From: JBEEJZ01 sp046046915
Lineage (GTDB): Bacteria; Pseudomonadota; Gammaproteobacteria; Burkholderiales; Burkholderiaceae_C
Assembly: GCA_046046915.1 (NCBI GenBank)
Contig: JBJOIT010000009.1
Span: 1 to 64,000 of the forward strand
Reading direction: 5' to 3'
Length of the DNA stretch: 64,000 bases
Within the stretch, counting starts at the first letter, position 1, and every line of letters starts with the position of its first letter. A program made the translations under genes and the position numbers. Below are positions 32,641-40,423 of this stretch, in pieces. A model generated the notes under the pieces. That model worked only from the letters and a program-made list of their open reading frames with translations. It had not been told where the DNA came from and ran no database searches.

Positions 32641-33696
32641 ATGACCACCGTCAATAAAACCCTGCTGGTTCAGCACCTGCGCCAGTTGTTGGGCCCAGGC
32701 ACGCCTGAGGACGCCATCGCCCGGGCTGTGGACCGGGCCGTAACGCAAGTGGACGCCGCCGACAGCCGCCAGGTCACCATCCTTCTGTCCGATCTGCGGG
32801 GCTTTACCTCGATGTCCGAGAAGTACACCGCACTGGAAATGGTCGAGGCGCTCAACCGCTATTTCAGATGCATGAGCGAGATCATCCTGCGCTACGGCGG
32901 CACCATCGACAAGTTCATGGGCGATGCCATCATGGTGCTGTTTGGTGCACCCATCAGCCGGGACGATGCACTCACCTCGGCACTGGCCTGCGCCATCGAG
33001 ATGCAAGGCGCCATGGCCGCCATCAACGAAGACAACAAGCGCCACGGCATTGAAGCCCTGTACATGGGCATCGGCATCAACACGGGTGAAGTGATTGCCG
33101 GTCACCTGGGCTCGGAGCTGCACAGTGAATACACGGTGATTGGCGACCAGGTCAACCTGGCCTCACGCATCGAAGCCCATAGCCTGCGCGGCCAAATCTT
33201 GCTGAGCGAAAACACCTACCAGCTGAGCCGGGACATCGTCGAGATTGGCGATGTGAACGACATCAAGGTCAAGGGCAAAAAAGGGTCGGTGCGCATGTAT
33301 GAGCTGCTGGCCGTGCACCAGCCGCGCCACCTCAAGGCGCCCAACCGCGAAATCCGCAATAGCCCGCGCGTCGAGGTGGACATGCCGCTCACCTTTCAGT
33401 GCCTGAGCGGCAAGCTGGTGCTGCCGCAGCTCCACATCGGCCGCATCATCGACATGAGCTACGGTGGCATCTGCTTTGTGAGCCCAGTGGCGCTGGAGAT
33501 GCTGGATGACATCAAGATAGCGTTTTCGCTCACCCTGCTAGACGCACCCATGACCGACATCTATGCCAAGGTACTGCGCGTGGCACCGGCCAGCGCTGGC
33601 CACGAATGCCGCGTGGAGTTCACCGCCATCGACGCTACCACCACTGCCAGCCTCAAGGAATTTGTGAACTCGATTGTGGAATTGAACCGCTTGTAG
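32641..33696 (+). CDS. Class III adenylate/guanylate cyclase fused to a PilZ domain
   Basis: A 351-residue soluble protein with no signal peptide or helix spanning the membrane. Residues about 43-195 form a class III nucleotidyl cyclase domain: metal ligands Asp51 (LLSDLRGFTSMSE) and Asp95 (DKFMGDAIMVLFGAP), purine-contact Lys91, and Asn172 and Arg176 (GDQVNLASRIE). Position 165 is Thr (YTVIGD) where class IIIa enzymes have Asp, as in the bicarbonate-responsive class IIIb. Residues about 235-350 form a PilZ domain with the c-di-GMP motifs R239-x3-R243 and D271-x-S273-x2-G276. It could thus make cAMP under c-di-GMP control. The SulP transporter gene lies 22 bp upstream. All catalytic residues appear present. 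Confidence 0.88.
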   Translation: MTTVNKTLLVQHLRQLLGPGTPEDAIARAVDRAVTQVDAADSRQVTILLSDLRGFTSMSEKYTALEMVEALNRYFRCMSEIILRYGGTIDKFMGDAIMVLFGAPISRDDALTSALACAIEMQGAMAAINEDNKRHGIEALYMGIGINTGEVIAGHLGSELHSEYTVIGDQVNLASRIEAHSLRGQILLSENTYQLSRDIVEIGDVNDIKVKGKKGSVRMYELLAVHQPRHLKAPNREIRNSPRVEVDMPLTFQCLSGKLVLPQLHIGRIIDMSYGGICFVSPVALEMLDDIKIAFSLTLLDAPMTDIYAKVLRVAPASAGHECRVEFTAIDATTTASLKEFVNSIVELNRL

Positions 33697-33701
33697 GGCA
33701 G

Positions 33702-33726
33702 AAAAAAACCCGGGCAAGCCCGGGTT
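33702..33726 (-). terminator. Intrinsic terminator of the porin gene
   Basis: On the minus strand a perfect 9-bp stem (AACCCGGGC with GCCCGGGTT, two-base loop) is followed by seven T residues. It stands 33 bp after the porin stop. On the plus strand it follows the cyclase gene but lacks a T-tract there. Confidence 0.88.
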
Positions 33727-33758
33727 GAAAGGAGATTTCTCAAACTAACACGAGATCA

Positions 33759-34742
33759 TCAGAAGCTGTACTTCATGCCCAATTCAACGGTGTCGCCCTT
33801 GCCGTTTTTATCCTTAAGACCATTCAGGTCAACGTAGACCTGCATGCCTTTGTAGACGTTGTAGCCAACACCTGCCAGCCACTGATTACGCTTGGCAGCG
33901 CCATCCAAGGCCACTTGTTGCATCGCAAAACCAAAGTCAAAGTCGCCCATGGTGTAGACCACGCCCGCACCCGTGTACATGGTCTTCTTGCTGTCAGTAC
34001 CCTTTGATTGCGCCACCAAACCCAACAACTTGGCATTGCCGAGCTTGTAAGTAGCAGACAAACCGTAGGCAGACTTGACTTTGCTCTCTTCGAATTTATC
34101 GCTGCTGTACTTGGCGACCTGTGTGGTTCCCGCAGCAACCGTCAAATCACCCAAAGCGTAACTGACCGTCAAAGCTGTACCGTTACTCGATTTCGTCGGA
34201 GTAGCAGCACCGGAAACGTTGAGAGAGCCGTTGCTAGAGAAAGTCAGATCAGCCGCAAAAGTCAGATCACCAATTTTCTTCATGTATTGCACATGACGGC
34301 CATCGTTGGCTTTGCCAGCAACTTCGTCCAAGACGCCGTTTTCGCCGTGGCCCACGCCCAACACTTCGCCGACATTGTCTTCAAAGTAGCTGTCGAACTG
34401 GCCCAGCGTCAGGGTGCCAAACTCTTTGCCCTTGATACCGAATTTGACGTCATCGGTCAACACAGTGCTGTTATCGGCAATCGGGTCGTAGTCGACTTCG
34501 ATCTCGCCAAACACGCTGATATCAGCGTTGATGTTGTGCGTGGCCTTGGTTTCGATCTGGTTCAAGCCCTTGCCCAGAAACTCTTTGCCAGTCACGCCAT
34601 CTTTATCCTTGATGTTGACGTAGTAAGCACCCACATCCACGTTGATTTCAAACTTGGTGTCCTTGCCAGCAGTCAACTCACCGGCTTGGGCAGCGCAGAG
34701 GGCCGTCAGTGCGGCCAAAGCCACGGCAGATTTTTTCATCAT
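33759..34742 (-). CDS. Outer-membrane porin (Gram-negative betaproteobacterial type)
   Basis: A 327-residue porin with a Sec signal peptide (MMKKSAVALAALTALCAAQA). The mature part is made of alternating beta strands ending in KYSF, the C-terminal Phe needed for BAM-dependent insertion. Short alternating blocks such as FEINVDVGAYYVNIK, FGEIEVDYDPIAD and GTLTLGQFDSYFED match the Gram-negative porin superfamily. An L3-type acidic loop seems to follow. The ATG at 34742 is chosen (AGGAG 6 bp upstream); the next ATG is three bases on. Codon use is less GC-rich than in neighbours, as in highly expressed genes. Neighbouring phytase-like and phoX genes and a Pho-box-like site suggest phosphate-related control. 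Confidence 0.88.
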   Translation of the reverse strand: MMKKSAVALAALTALCAAQAGELTAGKDTKFEINVDVGAYYVNIKDKDGVTGKEFLGKGLNQIETKATHNINADISVFGEIEVDYDPIADNSTVLTDDVKFGIKGKEFGTLTLGQFDSYFEDNVGEVLGVGHGENGVLDEVAGKANDGRHVQYMKKIGDLTFAADLTFSSNGSLNVSGAATPTKSSNGTALTVSYALGDLTVAAGTTQVAKYSSDKFEESKVKSAYGLSATYKLGNAKLLGLVAQSKGTDSKKTMYTGAGVVYTMGDFDFGFAMQQVALDGAAKRNQWLAGVGYNVYKGMQVYVDLNGLKDKNGKGDTVELGMKYSF

Positions 34743-34839
34743 CACAAACTCCTGTATTCGATAAAAGAAAAGTTGCCTAAATGTGTTGTGCAACAGCGGG
34801 AGAGTTTGGATAAGTCAGATGAAAGTTTGACGGCATTGG

Positions 34840-34858
34840 CATGAAGTTTTTGTGACCC
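34840..34858 (-). promoter_or_regulatory. Weak Pho-box-like site upstream of the porin
   Basis: On the minus strand GGGTCACAAAAACTTCATG matches 12 of 19 bases of the E. coli PhoB box, with TCA repeats 11 bp apart as required. It lies about 98 bp before the porin start. It is weaker than the phoX site, so binding is only possible. Confidence 0.4.
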
Positions 34859-34880
34859 GTTATCCATAAAGTCACCCACA

Positions 34881-34923
34881 AAAAAGGCCACGGCCAAGTG
34901 CACTGCTGCACCTGATCGTGGCC
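34881..34923 (-). terminator. Intrinsic terminator of the phytase-like gene
   Basis: On the minus strand GGCCACG (34917-34923) pairs with CGTGGCC (34886-34892). A smaller GTGCA/TGCAC hairpin sits inside, and a T-run follows. It lies 28 bp after the stop of the phytase-like gene, separating it from the porin transcript. Confidence 0.8.
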
Positions 34924-34951
34924 CGAGGCACGAGGCCTGTTTGCCTGCCTA

Positions 34952-37156
34952 TCAGCGCGGCAAGGCCCCCAAGCGCAAGAACAAGGTTTCCCCGCTGGTG
35001 TTGTCCACCCCGTCGTTGTCGGTCACCACAAAGGCCTGGCCTTGGGCATCGATGGTGAAGCCTTCTACTTTGTCCAGGGTGTAGCCGTTGAACTGGCGCA
35101 TGGCTGGCACCAGGTCGCGCACGATCTGCTTGCGCACAACTGGGGTAGATGCGGCGCCTATGGCCACAGGTTTGAGCTGGTCTTGCGCCACAAAGGTCAC
35201 CCACTTGATGGTGGCCTGCTGCCCGACCAGGTTGTCCCGCTCGATCAGGTACAAGCCTTGCGGTGTGGCGGTGATTTCAGACAAACCGGTCCAGCCATTG
35301 ACGACGCTGCTCAAGGGATAGTGAAGCTGTTGCCACTGGCCCGACGCTGGCGTGTAGGCCAACAACTTGACCAGACCCTTGGGGTCGTTCTTCCACTCGC
35401 GCTGAACCGCCAACCAGACCACTTCCTGACCGTTGAGCTGCCCAACGGTCACGCCCTCAAAGCCATAGCGGGTCTCGTGTTGTTTCAGGTCGTCCGGCAA
35501 GGCGATTTTGCGCAGGATCTCGCCCTTGGCATTGGCTTTGATCAGGGTGGAGCTGCTGCCTTTCTCCGGGTTGCCCTCGCTGGCCAACCAGTAGCCACCA
35601 TCTTTGGCGATGGCAATGCCTTCCAGGTCCAGCCCCTTGGCCGGCGCGCCGTTTTCTTGAACGGTCAGGGCCTGGGTGATGCGCGCGGGCTGGGTCGTGG
35701 CGTCGACCTTCAAAATGCTAGCCTGGCTGTAGAACGAGTCGGTGACCGCCACCAGTTGCCCCGCCTTGCGTGGGACGGCCGCGAGGCCCGACAAGGCGCC
35801 CCAGCCGATGGGCAGGCCCTTGGCGTCGTTAACAGACACCAGGTGCGGGTAGCTGGGCTGGCTGTAGCCATATTCATAGAGGCTGATGATGGAGCCCACA
35901 GCGCCGTCTTTGCGGCCATCCACCTCACTGGCCGTCACCAGCAATTGGCGACCCGGATGGGTCTTGATGCCCTCCGGCCCCACACCGCCGGGCAGCGACT
36001 GAATAAACCGTGGTGCCTGTCCTGGGCGATCTTCCAGTACATGGACCAAAGACGCCCGCTCGGTGCCCACAAACATCATGGCCTTGCCATCAAAGACCCC
36101 CACATCCAGGCCTTCAGGCTCGCTGCCTTTTTTGTTGGCTCGTTTTTCAGGAAAGTGCCCCAGACGCACCGACTGCTGCTCGATCCAGCCCTGGTCATAA
36201 AACAACACCTGGCCGGTTTTATCGAAGACGGTGTAACTGCGGCTGCCACCCTTGTAGTCACCCTCATCGGCGGTGACAAAGCGCTCGTCGTCCAGCCAAC
36301 GCACTGCATCAGGTTCGCGTGGCACCTGTGTCAGTTGCCCGGTCATGGCGATGACGCCATCCCGCTCGGTGTCGATGCCGGCGCCATTGACGTGGCCGGC
36401 GCTGAAGTGGCGCATCACCTTGGCAGTGACCAGGTCGACGATAGCCACATGGTTGTTCTCCTGCAGCGTCACAACGGCCTCGTTGCGGCTGTTGATGTCG
36501 ACAAACTCCGGCTCCGGGTCTTCCGGTGCGACCAAAGCCAGGCCGGTCAGATCGACCACACGCCGTGAGTTGCAGTCCACGCCTTGCGCTGCAGTGTTAA
36601 AAACAGTCAGGTTGCCACCTGGCAACTGTGGAAGTTGGCCCTTGCGCAGGTCTTCATCGCGCTCGTTTTCGATGGCGATGGCCAGGAACTGACCGTCGGG
36701 GCTCAGTGCCAGAGAGTCAGGTTGTCCATTCAGGGAACATTGCGCCACCACTTTTTGCGCCTGAAGGTCCACCACGGCCAGATGGCCATCGGGCTTGGTT
36801 TTGTCTTTGGAGGTGACGACGCCAACCAGGGCCATCTCGCCCTGCACCACCACAGAAGTAGGCTCACCGCCCAAGGCGACCGCACCACCGGGCAGGGGGT
36901 GCCGTGGGTTGGCGATGTTCACCAAGCCCAAGGCTTGGCCGGGGCTGTCGCTGTACACCAGCCACTGGCCGTTTTTAGTGAACTGAATAATTTCTGCCGA
37001 TGTGGGCTTCTTGGCATCAAGGCCTGAAGGGCGATTGTTTTCGACGTGAAAAGAAGAAATTCTTTGAAAGTAGGACTCAGCCCAGGTAGGCGTCGTTGCC
37101 GCCAGACCCGCCAGAAGCAGACTCAAGTGCAGAGGTTTCAATACGTTTTTTGACAT
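34952..37156 (-). CDS. Exported phytase-like (esterase-like) domain protein
   Basis: A 734-residue secreted protein with a Sec signal peptide (PLHLSLLLAGLAATTPTWA). The N-terminal half looks like a YVTN-type beta-propeller (GLVNIANPRHPLPGG; LAVVDLQAQKVVAQCSLNGQPDSLALSPDG). The C-terminal half carries the phytase-like domain of Pfam PF13449 (LDLEGIAIAKDGGYWLASEG; GFEGVTVGQLNGQEV). The family is annotated as esterase-like activity of phytase, but its substrate is unproven; phosphate ester hydrolysis is inferred from the name and from phoX next door. The ATG at 37156 is chosen because the signal peptide starts there. The terminator of phoX lies between the two genes, so it probably has its own promoter. 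Confidence 0.82.
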   Translation of the reverse strand: MSKNVLKPLHLSLLLAGLAATTPTWAESYFQRISSFHVENNRPSGLDAKKPTSAEIIQFTKNGQWLVYSDSPGQALGLVNIANPRHPLPGGAVALGGEPTSVVVQGEMALVGVVTSKDKTKPDGHLAVVDLQAQKVVAQCSLNGQPDSLALSPDGQFLAIAIENERDEDLRKGQLPQLPGGNLTVFNTAAQGVDCNSRRVVDLTGLALVAPEDPEPEFVDINSRNEAVVTLQENNHVAIVDLVTAKVMRHFSAGHVNGAGIDTERDGVIAMTGQLTQVPREPDAVRWLDDERFVTADEGDYKGGSRSYTVFDKTGQVLFYDQGWIEQQSVRLGHFPEKRANKKGSEPEGLDVGVFDGKAMMFVGTERASLVHVLEDRPGQAPRFIQSLPGGVGPEGIKTHPGRQLLVTASEVDGRKDGAVGSIISLYEYGYSQPSYPHLVSVNDAKGLPIGWGALSGLAAVPRKAGQLVAVTDSFYSQASILKVDATTQPARITQALTVQENGAPAKGLDLEGIAIAKDGGYWLASEGNPEKGSSSTLIKANAKGEILRKIALPDDLKQHETRYGFEGVTVGQLNGQEVVWLAVQREWKNDPKGLVKLLAYTPASGQWQQLHYPLSSVVNGWTGLSEITATPQGLYLIERDNLVGQQATIKWVTFVAQDQLKPVAIGAASTPVVRKQIVRDLVPAMRQFNGYTLDKVEGFTIDAQGQAFVVTDNDGVDNTSGETLFLRLGALPR

Positions 37157-37184
37157 GGCAATCCACCGTAAAACTGGCAAGAAA

Positions 37185-37221
37185 TAAAAAAAGCCTTTCC
37201 TCGTTTGACGAAGAAAGGCTT
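37185..37221 (-). terminator. Intrinsic terminator of phoX
   Basis: On the minus strand the arms AAGCCTTTC and GAAAGGCTT (with an inner TCGT/ACGA extension of the stem) are followed by a T-run. It stands about 22 bp after the phoX stop. Confidence 0.88.
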
Positions 37222-37242
37222 CAATGCGAGAGCTCAGTCAGC

Positions 37243-39465
37243 TCACAGGCCGATCAGACCGCCGTCCTTGCGGGTGATGACGATGGTGGCCGAGCGTGGG
37301 CGGCCTTGTGGGCCATAGCCCTGGTTACCTGGCCACACGCTCTGAGGAGCTTCGCCAGAAGACATCGGCTTGGACAGCTCACCGGGGTGCTGAATGTTGA
37401 CAAACAGCGTGCGGCCATCGGCCGTTTCAGTGATGCCTGTCACCTCTGCCCCTTTGGGAGCCACCAGGAAGCGGCGCAGCTTGGCTTCGCCCAGTGCCGC
37501 ACCGATAAAGGTGTCTTGCGTGCCGGTTTGCTCGGCGCCGTTCACCACCATCTTGTTCTTCACTGTCACCTTGCCACCGTCGCCCACCTGGCCGGGAATC
37601 GCAGCCAACATCATGCAGTTGGTTTCGTCAGTGAAAGCGCCGTCATCGGTCTGGATCCAGCAGATGCCCGTGGCCTTGCTGAACCACAAGCCATCGGGCG
37701 ACGAGAACGCGTTCTTGGCATTCAGGCCCGACAGGTTGGCATCACCACCGTCTTCTTCGGCGCCGAACACAAAGATGTCCCACATGAAGCCCTTGGCCGT
37801 GGAGCGGCTGCCGTCTTCCTTGAAGCGGATGATGTGACCGTTGGGATTGCCGGCAGACTTTTTGCCGTCCATGTCCATGTAGGCACGGGGGTTGGCGGCA
37901 TCGACCTTGGCTGGCGTGCGGTTGGCAGCGCTGTTGTTGGTCAGGGCGAAGTAGATCTCGCCATTCTGGTGGTTGACAGCACCCCACTCTGGGCGGTCCA
38001 TCTTGGTGGCGCCCACGGCATCTGCCGCCAGGCGGGTGTTCACATACACGTCGGCCTGGTTGGCAAACTTGTAGGCGGTGGCATTGGCGATGCGGGTATC
38101 GGCCAGGGTCAACTCCAGCCATTCACCCTTGCCGTCAGCATTGAATTTGGCCACGTAGAGCTTGCCTTCGCTCAGGTACTTGTCGCCTGCAGCCATGCCG
38201 CCGCCCACGTCGCGCGGGTCCCACACGGCGGTGCTGACAAACTTGTAGATGTACTCATTGCGCGAATCGCAGCCCATGTAGAAAGCCAAGGGCTCGCCGG
38301 CCTTGGGCGTGCCGCACACCGCTGCTTCGTGCGCAAAACGGCCCATGACGGTGCGCTTGGCAGGGGTGGCGTTAGGGTTGAGGGGATCAATCTCAATGTT
38401 GTAGCCAAAGCTATTAGCCTCGTTGCGGAAGTCTTTGTCTGCGCTGGCGCCCAGTGCAGCAAGGTTCCAGCGCGCAAAACGGTCGTCGGTGCCAGACACG
38501 GTGTGCCAGCCCTGGCTGTTGGACACCTTGGCACCCGCTGCCACAGGTGCTGCGGCCACGCCATAGCGCTTGCGCGAAGCCACCTCATTGGCAGACAAGC
38601 TGGCGCCAGCAGTGGACTGGAAGTAGGTCGCCCAGTTTTCTTCACAAGCCAGGTAGGTTCCCCAGGGGGTTTTGCCATGACCACAGTTGTTCAGGGTGCC
38701 GCGGCTCATGGAGCCAGCGGTATCCCAACGGGTCACCATGTGGTTGCGTATGCCTTCAATCGACGCACGCGGGCCGCTGATGCGCACCGGTGTCTGAGGT
38801 GTGATGCGGCGGTTGAGTGGCGAATCCTGTTTGATGCGCCAGCCTTGTGTGGTTTTGATGACTTCAACCACGGTGACGCCGTGCAGATTGATTTCCTTGA
38901 GGACTTCGAGTTCCGGGCGGTTGCCCAGATCCCACGAGCCAAATTGGTCAAATTTCTTGCCACTCGCACCGCCGGAGGTTTGGCCATTGGGGTGCAGGAA
39001 GTGGGAATCCGCAGAACTTTCGTGATTCACGCATAGAACGGCGCGGTTGGTTTCTTTCTCGGAGTATTTGCCCTGTGCGTCGATGTAATAAACATCCATG
39101 CCGTCATGGTGGTCTCCAATACGGCGGGACCAATCGTCAGACTCTGTGCCTTTGTTGGTATAGGCGGCCAGGGCGGAATCGAGCGCATCACCCGTGGCAT
39201 GCAACACGCTGTATTGGTAACCGGGGGGCAACATCACGTTGTCCAGCAGGCTTTTTTCAACTGAGGTGAAACCGAGCGCTTTGGGGACTGCAGCCATCTG
39301 GCTGGCCACCGTGGCGCAACCGGGCAGCATGGCCAGGCCTGCCAGACCCAAGCCACCGCGCAGCAAGTTGCGGCGAGCCGGGTTGCTCAAAGACTGCTGC
39401 AGGATGTCCTGAAAGTGGGCGTTGTTGCTGGTGTTGCAAATTTCATCGTGATCGTGGCTGGACAT
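37243..39465 (-). CDS. phoX: PhoX-family alkaline phosphatase (DUF839)
   Basis: A 740-residue calcium/iron-dependent alkaline phosphatase that releases phosphate from organic esters outside the cytoplasm. The N-terminus carries a twin-arginine signal (RRNLLRGGLGLAGLAML, Arg at residues 31-32), so it is exported folded. A Cys follows in LPGC, which resembles a lipobox with a less usual Pro. PhoX features include LPPGYQYSVLHATGDAL, CVNHESSADSHF, GTYLACEENWATYF and AGEPLAFYMGCDSRNEYIYKFVS. The length is typical. A strong Pho-box match lies 66 bp upstream. Its own terminator follows, then the phytase-like gene. Confidence 0.94.
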   Translation of the reverse strand: MSSHDHDEICNTSNNAHFQDILQQSLSNPARRNLLRGGLGLAGLAMLPGCATVASQMAAVPKALGFTSVEKSLLDNVMLPPGYQYSVLHATGDALDSALAAYTNKGTESDDWSRRIGDHHDGMDVYYIDAQGKYSEKETNRAVLCVNHESSADSHFLHPNGQTSGGASGKKFDQFGSWDLGNRPELEVLKEINLHGVTVVEVIKTTQGWRIKQDSPLNRRITPQTPVRISGPRASIEGIRNHMVTRWDTAGSMSRGTLNNCGHGKTPWGTYLACEENWATYFQSTAGASLSANEVASRKRYGVAAAPVAAGAKVSNSQGWHTVSGTDDRFARWNLAALGASADKDFRNEANSFGYNIEIDPLNPNATPAKRTVMGRFAHEAAVCGTPKAGEPLAFYMGCDSRNEYIYKFVSTAVWDPRDVGGGMAAGDKYLSEGKLYVAKFNADGKGEWLELTLADTRIANATAYKFANQADVYVNTRLAADAVGATKMDRPEWGAVNHQNGEIYFALTNNSAANRTPAKVDAANPRAYMDMDGKKSAGNPNGHIIRFKEDGSRSTAKGFMWDIFVFGAEEDGGDANLSGLNAKNAFSSPDGLWFSKATGICWIQTDDGAFTDETNCMMLAAIPGQVGDGGKVTVKNKMVVNGAEQTGTQDTFIGAALGEAKLRRFLVAPKGAEVTGITETADGRTLFVNIQHPGELSKPMSSGEAPQSVWPGNQGYGPQGRPRSATIVITRKDGGLIGL

Positions 39466-39530
39466 GAGATAGGCTCCTTATGTGAGAGCGCTATTTCACA
39501 ACTCCGATATGAAGCTTTGAAGGCAAAAAG

Positions 39531-39548
39531 GTGACAGAAATATGTCAA
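39531..39548 (-). promoter_or_regulatory. Pho box upstream of phoX
   Basis: On the minus strand TTGACATATTTCTGTCAC matches 15 of 18 bases of the PhoB consensus CTGTCATAWAWCTGTCAY, with the two half-sites 11 bp apart. It ends 65 bp before the phoX start. It predicts PhoB activation under phosphate limitation. Confidence 0.75.
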
Positions 39549-39569
39549 CCAAGGCGCTACGTGATTAGG

Positions 39570-40406
39570 CTAGCGGCTACCCCACACCGCCGCGCCCACC
39601 ACCAAAACAGCAGCAGCGGCCACGTTCCATTGGAGCGGCTGTCCGGTGGTGATGAGCAAGAGCACCGTCGAGAGTATCGGCGTGGCAAAGGCCAGCAGGC
39701 CGATGCGCCGGGTGTCTCCCTGTTTGATGGCTGCATCCCACAAAAAGAAGGCGCCGCCCAGCGGGCCCAGCCCCAACAGGGCCACCAGCACCACGTCCTG
39801 GCTGCTGAGAGACACAGACGGTTCGAGCACAGCATGACAGGCCAGCGACAGCAGGCCTGAGGCCGCTGCAAACCCGCCCACGGCGGCGGTGGGGAAAGCC
39901 GGCAAGCGCCGAGTCAAGAGGGAGTAACTGGCCCAGACAAAAGCCGAGGCCAGCGCCAGCACATAGCCGCTCTGAAAACCGGTGCTGCCTTCACCCGCGC
40001 CCCCTCGGCCCAGGATGGCAATGGCAGCGCCCGCAAACCCAATCAGGGCCGCCACCACATGGCGGGTGTGCAAGGTGACCCCTTTTAAAAACAGGGGTGC
40101 CAGCACCACCATGCCCAGCGGCCACAGGTAATTGATGAGATTGGCCTCCACTGCCGGCGCGGTGCGTAAGGCCATGAACAACAGAAAGTGAAAACCAAAC
40201 AGGCCATAGAGCCCGACCAGCAAGGTGGGCAGGGGCACTATCCACAGGCTCAAACGGCCACGAGACAGTGGCAGCGCAATGAGGCTGCCCACCAGCAAGC
40301 CCAGCCCTGTCAGCAGAAAAGGGGGAATGTGCGCGAGTTGCACTCCCAAGGGCGCCAGGGTGCCCCAAAGGGCGATGGCAGACAGTGCCAGCAGGTCAGC
40401 TTTCAT
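39570..40406 (-). CDS. EamA/DMT-family transporter (YddG-like)
   Basis: A 278-residue membrane protein with ten predicted helices in two EamA repeats (about 5-135 and 150-275). This is the drug/metabolite transporter superfamily, most like aromatic amino-acid exporters such as YddG. The start MKADLLALSAIALWGTLAP is typical, as is the second repeat beginning YVLALASAFVWASYSLLTRR. The ATG at 40406 is chosen; an in-frame TTG at 40427 is the longer alternative. It lies 17 bp after the methyltransferase gene and is probably co-transcribed with it and mltA. The exported compound cannot be read from sequence. Confidence 0.85.
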   Translation of the reverse strand: MKADLLALSAIALWGTLAPLGVQLAHIPPFLLTGLGLLVGSLIALPLSRGRLSLWIVPLPTLLVGLYGLFGFHFLLFMALRTAPAVEANLINYLWPLGMVVLAPLFLKGVTLHTRHVVAALIGFAGAAIAILGRGGAGEGSTGFQSGYVLALASAFVWASYSLLTRRLPAFPTAAVGGFAAASGLLSLACHAVLEPSVSLSSQDVVLVALLGLGPLGGAFFLWDAAIKQGDTRRIGLLAFATPILSTVLLLITTGQPLQWNVAAAAVLVVGAAVWGSR

Positions 40407-40423
40407 GGTCCAGGATTCATGTT

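Noticed and set aside
34805..34835. A second Pho-box-like stretch (CCGTCAAACTTTCATCTG on the minus strand) before the porin
   Set aside because: The TCA repeats are 9 bp apart, not 11, so it does not fit PhoB binding.
35042..36568. A 508-residue plus-strand open frame opposite the phytase-like gene
   Set aside because: Antisense to a gene with a signal peptide and recognised domains; no homology features of its own.
37096..39036. A 646-residue plus-strand open frame opposite phoX
   Set aside because: Antisense shadow of phoX with low-complexity composition and no start signal or family motif.
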